A stretch of 23,554 nucleotides of DNA from Clostridia bacterium (lineage in GTDB: Bacteria; Bacillota; Clostridia; Oscillospirales; CAG-272). The notes beneath the pieces were generated by a model. It did no database searches. It worked only from the letters and a program-made list of their open reading frames with translations, and was not told where the DNA came from. This document shows positions 16,543 through 23,171 of the stretch, piece by piece. How positions within the stretch are numbered: position 1 is the stretch's first letter; every line of letters starts with the position of its first letter. The DNA is taken from positions 1-23,554 of the forward strand of contig JAFQUL010000026.1 in the NCBI GenBank assembly GCA_017408535.1. Direction: 5' to 3'. A program made the translations under genes and the position numbers.

Positions 16543-17556
16543 TTATACGTCCTTTTTCTTTACTGTGAATTTTTTGGATGACTGTTCTCTTTCATACTTT
16601 TCATATGCCATTATAATCTTTCTGACAAGCTTGTGGCGGACAACGTCAAGCTCTGTGAAATGATGAATGGCAATATCCTCAACCTTGTCAAGTATTTTTA
16701 CTGCGGTAAGCAGACCGCTCTTCTTTCCGAAAGGAAGGTCAGTCTGAGTAAGATCACCGGTAACAACCGCTTTTGAATTAAAGCCGAGACGGGTAAGAAA
16801 CATCTTCATCTGCTCGGATGTGGTATTTTGCGCTTCATCAAGTATAATAAAGGAATCATCAAGGGTACGTCCTCTCATATATGCAAGAGGAGCAATTTCA
16901 ATAGTGTTCTTTTCAAGATAGCGTGCATATACCTCCGGACCGAGAAGCTCGTAAAGCGCATCATAAAGGGGTCTGAGATACGGGTCTATCTTATCCTGAA
17001 GGTCACCCGGAAGAAAGCCCAGCTTTTCCCCGGCTTCAACCGCCGGACGGGTAAGGATTATTCGGCTGACCTCCTTAGCCCTGAGGGCCTTAACTGCCAT
17101 AGCTACAGCAAGGAAGGTCTTTCCTGTACCTGCAGGACCTACACCGAGAGTCACAGTATTGTTCTTTATTGCCTCGACGTATTTTTTCTGACCTACCGTC
17201 TTTGCCTTTATTGCTTTGCCTCTTGCAGTAAGGCATACACAGTCATCGGTAAGACCGGAAAGCTCTGAATCACGGTCACCCTTGACCATTTGTATTACAT
17301 AGTCAACACTTTGCTCTGTAAGAGCATCGCTGAGCTTAGACATCTTTTTCAGTGTTTCTATAGCTCTGACAGCCCTGTCTACAGATGCAGTATCTTCTCC
17401 GCTAACACTGACGGTATCACCGGTACCGTCACCGTCTCCCCTGTTTCTGAGAGAGACAGAAAAAGCTTCCTCCAGCTTTCCTGCGTGAGCATCAAAGGCA
17501 CCGAAAATATTTGCTGTCTGCTCGCTTGATTCGGTTTTAACTGTTTTTTCCGCCAT
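16543..17556 (-). CDS. phoH: PhoH-family P-loop ATPase
   Basis: A PhoH-like (PhoL-type) nucleotide-binding protein, related to helicase-like ATPases and thought to act on RNA; its exact role is unsettled. The ATPase domain has Walker A GPAGTGKT (140-147) and Walker B FIILDEAQN (236-244), plus RPAVEAGEKLGFLPGDLQ. The N-terminal segment (about 15-70) resembles the KH-like domain of the family, with a small Gly/Asp insert GDGDGTGD. I use the ATG at 17556 (337 residues), which has GGGGA 10 nt upstream. A TTG 17 codons earlier would overlap yqfD and lacks a ribosome binding site. The phoH-ybeY coupling is standard in Firmicutes. Confidence 0.94.
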   Translation of the reverse strand: MAEKTVKTESSEQTANIFGAFDAHAGKLEEAFSVSLRNRGDGDGTGDTVSVSGEDTASVDRAVRAIETLKKMSKLSDALTEQSVDYVIQMVKGDRDSELSGLTDDCVCLTARGKAIKAKTVGQKKYVEAIKNNTVTLGVGPAGTGKTFLAVAMAVKALRAKEVSRIILTRPAVEAGEKLGFLPGDLQDKIDPYLRPLYDALYELLGPEVYARYLEKNTIEIAPLAYMRGRTLDDSFIILDEAQNTTSEQMKMFLTRLGFNSKAVVTGDLTQTDLPFGKKSGLLTAVKILDKVEDIAIHHFTELDVVRHKLVRKIIMAYEKYEREQSSKKFTVKKKDV

Positions 17557-17573
17557 ACTTTTAATTTCCCCGC

Positions 17574-18743
17574 TTAACTTATAGGTAATTTCTCCGCAAT
17601 ATCGCAAAGATAGTAAAGCTCACATTCAATAACACACGATTCATCGGTAAACTCAACCGACTGACTTCTTGAAAGAAGCTCCCCGTCACCGATCGCATTC
17701 TGTACGCCTTGACTTATATCTTCTATCGCTTTATCAAGTGCTTCTTTTTGTGAATATGAAACTGTCTCGTAATCATATTCAAGATAGCCGACCGTCTCTA
17801 TACCGGCAGGAAGGACAGTTCCATCCCACATGTGCATATTTTTCCTACTTATCATTATATCATACTTTTCCATAGAAATTCTACTGTTTATGTAAAGATT
17901 TATATTTTTTCCGAAAAAAAACAAGGTATTTTTCTCTTTTATCCTGCCTGTATACCGTTTTTCTGTGTTTGTAAAGAACACCTCTGCTCTGACAGTCTCA
18001 CTCACCCTTGCCATTATCTTCCCGTCGGCAGCTATTTTTCTCAGTCCATATGCGTTTCCATCTGTTATTCCGCTTATAAGCAGATCACCCTTTCTGACTG
18101 TATCGGTAACATTTACAACCGACGTGCCGTCATAAACCTCAATGCTTTCTATTTGTCCGTCACGGGATGCAACTATATTTACCGGAGTAGTGTCCTTATC
18201 TCCATAGGCTTTTCTTTCCATTATTTCGACACTGATGACCGTTCCTGTCCGATTGAGTGATATCCAGGCAATTCTCCGGTCTCTTGATGCTGTTATATGC
18301 TGAATGTATTCTACGTCTATTTTCGGAATATAACTCCCCACACCAACCCCGAATTCATCCAGCAGCATAAGCACCTCTGAATCTGTCATTATATCATTTC
18401 CCACAACATCAATACGCCAGACAAACTGTGTCGATAAGGCAATAACGGCCGCACAAAGAAAAGCACCGGCATAAATACCGTATCTTTTTCGGTATTTAAG
18501 AAAAATGGCCGGTAATCCCGTAAATTTTTCCACTTCATACTTTACACCCATGCCGCAAAGTACTGCTTCAAGCTGCTTTGTTTCATTACCGTAGATAATA
18601 AATTCCACAGAATTGTCGTCAAGCCTTGTAAGTTTTCTCAAATTGACACCGCTTTTTATTATTTTGCTTATCACTCTTTCTATTGCATCTGACACTACTC
18701 TTATTTTCTTTTTTCCGAGAAAGAAGTACAAAAAGAACAGCAT
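17574..18743 (-). CDS. yqfD: Sporulation protein YqfD
   Basis: YqfD is a membrane protein of endospore formers, in the sigma-E regulon in Bacillus; its biochemical role is unknown. The 389-residue protein has an N-terminal domain (GVNLRKLTRLDDNSVEFIIY), one clear membrane segment at about 88-108, and a large, presumably extracytoplasmic C-terminal part with VEIMERKAYGD, NIVASRDGQIESIEVYDGT and VRKGDLLISGI blocks typical of the family. Its ATG overlaps the yqfC stop by one base (TAATG) and has GGGAGGG just upstream inside yqfC, so the two are translationally coupled. phoH follows after 17 nt. Confidence 0.93.
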   Translation of the reverse strand: MLFFLYFFLGKKKIRVVSDAIERVISKIIKSGVNLRKLTRLDDNSVEFIIYGNETKQLEAVLCGMGVKYEVEKFTGLPAIFLKYRKRYGIYAGAFLCAAVIALSTQFVWRIDVVGNDIMTDSEVLMLLDEFGVGVGSYIPKIDVEYIQHITASRDRRIAWISLNRTGTVISVEIMERKAYGDKDTTPVNIVASRDGQIESIEVYDGTSVVNVTDTVRKGDLLISGITDGNAYGLRKIAADGKIMARVSETVRAEVFFTNTEKRYTGRIKEKNTLFFFGKNINLYINSRISMEKYDIMISRKNMHMWDGTVLPAGIETVGYLEYDYETVSYSQKEALDKAIEDISQGVQNAIGDGELLSRSQSVEFTDESCVIECELYYLCDIAEKLPIS

Positions 18744-19069
18744 TATCCGTTCCCTCCCTTACCTTTGTCGGAAAACTCAAAATTAACCGAAATTATCCAT
18801 CCATCAACAGTAACACGACCTTCACCGTATTTTGAAAGTATCATTTCTTCTCCACAAATGTACATTTCTCCGTCACACAGTATAAGACTCAGACATTCTC
18901 CGGTATACTCGTTTACTCCGATACACCCGTCTACCGCTATTTTTCTTCTTCCGCACATCTCAATACGGGACTCAAGTCCCGCCGACACGGGAGGAATATC
19001 AAAGGCGGTCATCATGCGCTTGACAGCTTCCTTGAGCCCTTTTTTTTCTTTCCGTTTACTGTTTGCCAT
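18743..19069 (-). CDS. yqfC: Sporulation protein YqfC (YabP/YqfC family)
   Basis: A small protein of the YabP/YqfC family found only in spore formers and usually paired with yqfD. Recognisable features are IEMCGRRKIAVDGCIGVNEY, then LILCDGEMYICGEEM and VTVDGWIISVNFEF. The basic N-terminus (NSKRKEKKG) is common in the family. I favour the ATG at 19069 (108 residues), with AAGTGGG 12 nt upstream; an ATG four codons earlier (19081) would abut that site with no spacing. It is the first gene of the leftward series. A candidate sigma-E-like promoter lies upstream, overlapping the divergent gene's start. Confidence 0.88.
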   Translation of the reverse strand: MANSKRKEKKGLKEAVKRMMTAFDIPPVSAGLESRIEMCGRRKIAVDGCIGVNEYTGECLSLILCDGEMYICGEEMILSKYGEGRVTVDGWIISVNFEFSDKGKGGNG

Positions 19070-19120
19070 ACGTAATATCATCCCACTTAAAATAATATAA
19101 TTGACCGTAAGATCACATTA

Positions 19121-19149
19121 TTTTTATGCGTGGTGATAGCTATAAATTC
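19121..19149 (-). promoter_or_regulatory. Candidate sigma-E-like promoter for yqfC-yqfD
   Basis: On the minus strand GAATTTA, 14 nt, then CATAAAAA. Sigma-E promoters in Bacillus resemble GAATATT, about 14 nt, CATACAAT; the match is partial (about 5 of 7 and 6 of 8). The predicted start would leave a leader of roughly 45 nt before yqfC. yqfC and yqfD belong to the sigma-E regulon in B. subtilis, which makes the placement sensible, but the match is too weak to be secure. Confidence 0.3.
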
Positions 19150-20251
19150 AAACAAATCCTGCCGTTTTATACCGATACTTGCATCTGTCCTGTTTTTTTC
19201 GGCGTTATTACATACATCGGAGACAATCACATACGTGCGCGAAGCACTAATGATATGCGGTAACACAATAATCCCTTCTCTGTTTCCGTTTACCGTATTG
19301 ACAGGTATAATTACATCATACAGTCAAAAAGGCGGCGGGAAAGGATTTTTTTCGCCTGTGGCAAGACTCTTTGGTATAAGCACGGTATCACTTAGTGCCC
19401 TGGTATTCGGCATGCTATGCGGCTTTCCCATTGGCGGAAAGATAGCGGTAGATCTCTATAAAAAAGAACTGATTTCAAAGGAGGAGGCCGAACGGCTTAT
19501 CGCATTTACAAACAACACCGGTCCTGCCTTTGCAATAGGTGCTGTGGGAAACGTTATTCTCGGCAGCGCCGCTATCGGGGCTCTGATATATTTTTCTCAA
19601 ATAGTAGTATCAATTACCGCGGGTATTATCCTTGGTCTGGGCAAGTCACCTGAGCAAAAGAGAAGCTTTTCGGATCACAGCAACCCGGACATAGCCAAAA
19701 GTATCAGCGACGCATCCCTTTCCGTTCTCTCTGTTTGCGGATTTGTTATCTTTTTTTATTTTACCGTTCAGAGCATCGGAGCCATTGTGCCAAGTCGGAC
19801 AGTTAAACTGGTATCAGCAGTTTTACTTGAAGTCTCCTGCGGAGCAACAGAGGCCGCAAAGCTGTCTTATCCGGTGTCGGCCGCCGTAGCGGCGTTTTCC
19901 GTGGGATGGGCGGGAATGTCAGTTCATATGCAGCTGCTCAGCTTTACCTCAGGCACAGGTCTGAAAATGGGAAAATACTTTACTGTGAAGCTGCTATCCG
20001 GACTTTTCAATTTTTTAGTCGTATTTTTTGCCGCAAACCTATTCCCGGTACCGAAGAAAAGCAGTCTTTCTGTATTTTCATATGTATGCGGGAATAATGG
20101 GCAGGTATTGGTCTTGGCGGTTTTAATACTCTTTACGGTCTCTTTTATTATATCGAAACTTGAAAAGAGAAAAAATATGTGTTATAATGTCGTTAACAGG
20201 AGAAAAAGGATGTGTAAAAATGAAAAAGCAAAGAGACACTTGGGAAATTGA
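19130..20251 (+). CDS. YlbJ-like sporulation integral membrane protein
   Basis: A polytopic membrane protein with the nucleoside-recognition (Gate) fold seen in the sporulation protein YlbJ. Family-like features are TIIPSLFPFTVLTGI, FGMLCGFPIGGKIAVDLYKK, AFTNNTGPAFAIGAVG, then several hydrophobic helices, about eight in all over 373 residues. A repeated pattern with GWAGMSVHMQLLSF in the second half fits the duplicated Gate domain. The start is uncertain: the frame opens with GTG (or the next codon, also GTG), with no obvious ribosome binding site, and no later start would keep the first helix. The extreme C-terminus (Lys/Arg/Cys-rich) overlaps the promoter and first codons of the next gene. 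Divergent from yqfC, consistent with sporulation expression. Confidence 0.82.
   Translation: MVIAINSNKSCRFIPILASVLFFSALLHTSETITYVREALMICGNTIIPSLFPFTVLTGIITSYSQKGGGKGFFSPVARLFGISTVSLSALVFGMLCGFPIGGKIAVDLYKKELISKEEAERLIAFTNNTGPAFAIGAVGNVILGSAAIGALIYFSQIVVSITAGIILGLGKSPEQKRSFSDHSNPDIAKSISDASLSVLSVCGFVIFFYFTVQSIGAIVPSRTVKLVSAVLLEVSCGATEAAKLSYPVSAAVAAFSVGWAGMSVHMQLLSFTSGTGLKMGKYFTVKLLSGLFNFLVVFFAANLFPVPKKSSLSVFSYVCGNNGQVLVLAVLILFTVSFIISKLEKRKNMCYNVVNRRKRMCKNEKAKRHLGN
20160..20188 (+). promoter_or_regulatory. Sigma-A-type promoter for the small Cys protein gene
   Basis: TTGAAA (20160-20165), exactly 17 nt, then TATAAT (20183-20188), preceded by TGT to give an extended -10. It lies inside the 3' end of the ylbJ-like gene and would start transcription near 20195, about 25 nt before the ATG at 20220. 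Confidence 0.75.
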
Positions 20252-20483
20252 AAAATTCTGTGCTTTCTGTGAGCATGCCTCTGAACTTATTACCGAGAGT
20301 GAGTTTTTATGTGCTTACAAGGGGGTTGTTGGTGCAAGATTCTCCTGCAGAAAATTTATGTATGACCCCCTAAAAAGGAAGCCGAAACGCAAATCCGGAA
20401 GCAAAGAGGACTTTGAACCGATAGATATTGCATTTTCTGCTATAGGGCAAGAACCTCAGAACGAAGAAGAAAAAGACGACTGA
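20220..20483 (+). CDS. Small four-cysteine protein, function unknown
   Basis: I do not recognise this 87-residue protein. The N-terminal half carries four cysteines, C14 and C17 (CAFC), C31 and C43, in the pattern CX2C-X13-C-X11-C, which suggests a zinc- or iron-binding fold. The middle is strongly basic (LKRKPKRKSGSK) and the tail acidic (NEEEKDD). AAAGGA lies nine bases before the ATG at 20220; the frame is open further upstream, but that part overlaps the promoter. The start lies 32 nt inside the ylbJ-like frame, in another phase. It has its own promoter and is followed directly by a hairpin, so it is probably a single-gene unit. Nucleic acid binding is only a guess from the basic stretch. 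Confidence 0.75.
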   Translation: MKKQRDTWEIEKFCAFCEHASELITESEFLCAYKGVVGARFSCRKFMYDPLKRKPKRKSGSKEDFEPIDIAFSAIGQEPQNEEEKDD

Positions 20484-20498
20484 ATAATATGATATTAA

Positions 20499-20547
20499 AA
20501 GCGGTAACCGAAGCTCGGTTACCGCTTATTCTATTCACCGAGAATAG
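20499..20547 (+). terminator. Tandem hairpins, likely terminator after the small Cys gene
   Basis: A perfect 13-bp stem (arms 20499-20511 and 20515-20527, loop AGC) is followed at once by a smaller 6-bp hairpin (CTATTC at 20531-20536 with GAATAG at 20542-20547). The first stem is followed by ATTCTATT rather than a pure T-run, so termination may be imperfect. The stem sits 15 nt after the stop codon. Confidence 0.65.
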
Positions 20548-20601
20548 GTAGAGAACATAAAATATAACAGGGTAATTTTCAAACAGAAAGAAGGTACTGA
20601 A

Positions 20602-20820
20602 ATGAAACGATGTGTTGTTGCCGTGGGTTCTGTAACCGACGCAATAAAGCTTGAACGCTTGTTGAGCAACAAAAACATAAAAACCGAGCTGGAAAAGCTT
20701 GATCCTTCTTTAACGGAAAAAGGCTGTACTTACGGCATAGAAATACCCTGTTCCCGCACAAGCTCCGCAAGCAAAGCATTACAATACACAGACGTGAATT
20801 ACAAAATACTGGCAATTTAA
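20602..20820 (+). CDS. DUF3343 protein (putative Se/S carrier-like)
   Basis: A 72-residue protein matching the DUF3343 / putative Se/S carrier family by its N-terminal VVAVGSVTDAIKLERLL helix and the GCTYGIEIPC motif, with cysteines at 42 and 50 plus C4. Family members often lie next to class V aminotransferases or selenium genes; a carrier role for sulfur or selenium is proposed, not proven. AAGG lies eight bases upstream of the ATG. The desulfurase-like gene begins 13 nt after its stop, so the two form a unit in which this protein may accept sulfur (or selenium) from the enzyme. Confidence 0.82.
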   Translation: MKRCVVAVGSVTDAIKLERLLSNKNIKTELEKLDPSLTEKGCTYGIEIPCSRTSSASKALQYTDVNYKILAI

Positions 20821-20833
20821 GGACTGATCTTAC

Positions 20834-21958
20834 TTGATTTACTTTGACAATGCCGCAACATCCTTCCCCAAGCCGTCCGCAGTATATTCCGAGATATCCC
20901 GGTGCCTCGACAAATATTGCGGAAACCCCGGAAGAAGTGACCATAAGCTTTCGATAGATGCGGCAAGAAAGATATACAGCTGCAGAGAAAAGCTTGCCGA
21001 TCTCTACGGCTTTTCACACCCCGAGGCGATCACATTCACTTATAACGCAACGTATGCACTGAATATGGCATTAAAAGCAAGGATAAAAAAAGGTTGTCAT
21101 GTGCTGATAAGCGATATAGAGCATAATGCCGTGCTCCGTCCGATACATAAGCTCGCAGAGGACGGACTTATCAGCTACAGTATATATAAAAGCGGCAGTA
21201 AGGAAGAGGTCATCGATTCAATAAATAAGCTCATAAGACCTAACACTTCTTTAATCGTGGCAAACCATTACTCTAATATCACATCAATTACCCTGCCCAT
21301 TGACACAATTGCCGATTATGCCGCAGCCCACGGACTTAAGCTTATATGTGATGCTTCTCAGAGTTCAGGAGTTTATCCCTACCGCCTCGACACAGGTAAA
21401 ATTTCTGCTTTGTGTGCCCCTGCGCACAAAGGCCTTTACGGTATTCAGGGTGTTGGCTTTATAATAAACTGTGACACTCTATCCGGTAATACCGTAATAG
21501 AGGGTGGCGGCGGAACAAATTCGCACGATAAAGCAATGCCGACGTTTCTTCCTGACAGATATGAGGCAGGAACAGCAAACACCCCCGGAATTGCGGCACT
21601 GGATACTGCCGTTGACTTTATAAAAAGAATAACGGTGGAGGAAATAGGACATAAGGAAAACCTTCTGAAAAACCGTTTTGCCGAGGGCCTTGGAAGCATA
21701 AAAAACATACGGATATACGGCAATGTTCTTGAAAGTGGTGGTATCGTATCCTTTGGGCACAGATACCACGCTCCGTCAGAGATAGGCCGTTATCTGGCGG
21801 ATAATAATATCTGCGTAAGAAGCGGTTATCATTGTTCACCCCTTGCCCATAAAACAATAGGAAGCGGTGATGGCGGATCCGTCCGTGTCAGCCTTGGCTA
21901 TTTCAATACCAAAGCTGAAATAGATAAGGCGCTTTCAATTCTAAGCAGATATAATTAA
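20834..21958 (+). CDS. Class V aminotransferase, cysteine desulfurase-like
   Basis: A PLP-dependent enzyme of the NifS/SufS group that removes sulfur (or selenium) from cysteine. Seen in the 374 residues: H96 (SDIEHNAV, stacking on PLP), D173 (CDASQSSG), Schiff-base lysine K199 (APAHKGLYG), and a catalytic cysteine C334 in RSGYHCSPLAHK. The start is TTG, with AAGGA 10 nt upstream, and gives the family N-terminus MIYFDNAATSFPKP. It is cotranscribed with the DUF3343 gene and followed by a strong terminator. There is no iscU, sufU or suf gene alongside, so it is probably a specialised desulfurase or selenocysteine lyase rather than the main Fe-S enzyme; that is inference. Confidence 0.92.
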   Translation: MIYFDNAATSFPKPSAVYSEISRCLDKYCGNPGRSDHKLSIDAARKIYSCREKLADLYGFSHPEAITFTYNATYALNMALKARIKKGCHVLISDIEHNAVLRPIHKLAEDGLISYSIYKSGSKEEVIDSINKLIRPNTSLIVANHYSNITSITLPIDTIADYAAAHGLKLICDASQSSGVYPYRLDTGKISALCAPAHKGLYGIQGVGFIINCDTLSGNTVIEGGGGTNSHDKAMPTFLPDRYEAGTANTPGIAALDTAVDFIKRITVEEIGHKENLLKNRFAEGLGSIKNIRIYGNVLESGGIVSFGHRYHAPSEIGRYLADNNICVRSGYHCSPLAHKTIGSGDGGSVRVSLGYFNTKAEIDKALSILSRYN

Positions 21959-22000
21959 ATAAAACCGATCGGGTTAGCTACAGGTCCTAAAGGACAGTAA

Positions 22001-22038
22001 AAAAAGCCGATATGGATTAATTTCCGTATCGGCTTTTT
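22001..22038 (+). terminator. Rho-independent terminator after the desulfurase gene
   Basis: A stem of about 11 bp starting GCCGATA (22006) and ending TATCGGC (22033), with one G-U pair, flanked by an A-run before and a five-T run after. Because of the A-run it could also stop transcription from the other side. Confidence 0.9.
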
Positions 22039-22203
22039 CTCTACTTTGTGTGCTTACAGGATTTTACACCTCAATGTTGCAGTTCTAAACACGCACTAAA
22101 CCCGAATGCTATATGCGTCGACAAATCAAGAAGGAAAATATACAAGCTTTCTCTGATAAACTATAAAATATCGGCATTTACTTCCCGTTTTTGTGTTTAT
22201 CGG
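22039..22203 (+). other. Gap between desulfurase terminator and pnuC promoter
   Basis: About 165 nt, AT-rich, part of a 304-nt gene-free stretch (21959-22262). I see no convincing gene, tRNA or riboswitch in it. Short hairpin-forming words precede the terminator (GTCC-TAAA-GGAC at 21984-21995). Confidence 0.5.
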
Positions 22204-22232
22204 TTGCACAATCTACGTTTTGGATGTATAAT
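22204..22232 (+). promoter_or_regulatory. Sigma-A-type promoter of the pnuC-like gene
   Basis: TTGCAC (22204-22209), 17 nt, TATAAT (22227-22232). Transcription would begin near 22239, leaving a leader of about 24 nt before the AAAGGA-preceded candidate start at 22263. Confidence 0.75.
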
Positions 22233-22262
22233 TTAAGCATTATGCGGTAAAGGAAGATTTTT

Positions 22263-22967
22263 ATCAAAAATAGGATCACAAAAAAAGAGCTATTCATCGA
22301 TTACATACCCACCTTTCTTGCGGGGATAATGATCGTCGTATTTGCTATCATCAATAAACAGTCGTTCATCAAGACTCTGCCTACACTTATCACTCTTGTG
22401 GTGCTGATCATGTCGGTTCGCGCCAACAGGTTTGCTTTTCTTGTGGGCGCTCCCAACTGCGTGCTTTATACTATAGCTTATATGCTTGAGGGTGTCTATT
22501 TCTCGGCGGCAAACGCATTTCTCATCTCAATGCCCATTCAGATTTTTTCCTTCTTCGTTTGGAGCAAGCACAAAACGGATAAAACGAAATCTGAGCTGAT
22601 CCGAATGAATTGGTGGCAGCGTGTTTTATCCATCGTAGTCATCTTCCCCGTGTGGGCCGGCTGTTATTTCGGACTCGGGATATTCTTTAAGGGCAATATG
22701 GCACTGCTTGACAGCTTTACCTTCGTTTTGGGACTTTTGATCTCCGTCCTAATCGCTCTTCGATTTATTGAAGGTCAGTATTTAAATACTGTCTCCTGCT
22801 CGATCGGTGTCGTAATGTGGATTTTGATCTGTGTGAAGGAACCGAATAACGTCAATTTTGTCATTATATACTGCTATAATCTTTTCAGAGCCGTGCAGGC
22901 GGCGATAAATTGGACCATACTTTATCAGAGAAAACGGGATGCAAAAAAAGTCAAGTCACTCGGGTGA
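22263..22967 (+). CDS. pnuC: PnuC-family transporter (start codon unclear)
   Basis: A membrane protein of the PnuC family, which takes up nicotinamide riboside or related vitamins (some members carry thiamine) by facilitated diffusion. It has about seven hydrophobic helices, with PNCVLYTIAYMLEGVYFSA in the middle and the C-terminal NWTILYQRKRD resembling the family's aromatic substrate region and basic end. The first ATG (22329) lies inside the first helix and has a poor ribosome site. The frame is open further back and reads KKELFIDYIPTFLAG, as PnuC N-termini do, so I start at ATC 22263, with AAAGGA eight bases upstream (234 residues). An ATG at 22242 is in frame but is stopped two codons later by TAA. 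The substrate cannot be assigned. Confidence 0.78.
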   Translation: MKNRITKKELFIDYIPTFLAGIMIVVFAIINKQSFIKTLPTLITLVVLIMSVRANRFAFLVGAPNCVLYTIAYMLEGVYFSAANAFLISMPIQIFSFFVWSKHKTDKTKSELIRMNWWQRVLSIVVIFPVWAGCYFGLGIFFKGNMALLDSFTFVLGLLISVLIALRFIEGQYLNTVSCSIGVVMWILICVKEPNNVNFVIIYCYNLFRAVQAAINWTILYQRKRDAKKVKSLG

Positions 22968-23029
22968 TCAAAAAGAAGTATAACTTGGCGTACCTGCCGA
23001 TAGAGCAATTTTATAAAGTGAATAGCAAT

Positions 23030-23073
23030 AACGCCGAAAGACATTTTAGTTAATAGCTTTCGGCGTTGTTTTA
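23030..23073 (+). terminator. Rho-independent terminator after pnuC
   Basis: An 11-bp perfect stem, AACGCCGAAAG (23030-23040) with CTTTCGGCGTT (23057-23067), 16-nt loop, followed by GTTTTA. It is about 60 nt after the pnuC stop. Confidence 0.82.
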
Positions 23074-23103
23074 TGGTTATTTCAAGTCTTATGCAAATGA
23101 ATT

Positions 23104-23146
23104 TACGTGGTAGTACGTAGACTTGAAGAATGTTTTGTTGTATACT
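23104..23146 (+). promoter_or_regulatory. Possible promoter and operator of the XRE regulator
   Basis: TACGT (23104-23108) and ACGTA (23115-23119) form an inverted repeat with six-base spacing. It overlaps a weak -35-like TAGACT (23118-23123), which lies 17 nt before TATACT (23141-23146). An operator for self-repression by the adjacent XRE protein would fit, but the elements are short. Confidence 0.35.
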
Positions 23147-23171
23147 TTTATCAAAGAAAGGCGGTGTAGCT

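Noticed and set aside
22039..22262. Riboswitch (TPP, NAD or preQ1 type) ahead of pnuC
   Set aside because: The promoter at 22204-22232 leaves only about 24 nt of leader, too short, and I saw no conserved aptamer motif upstream.
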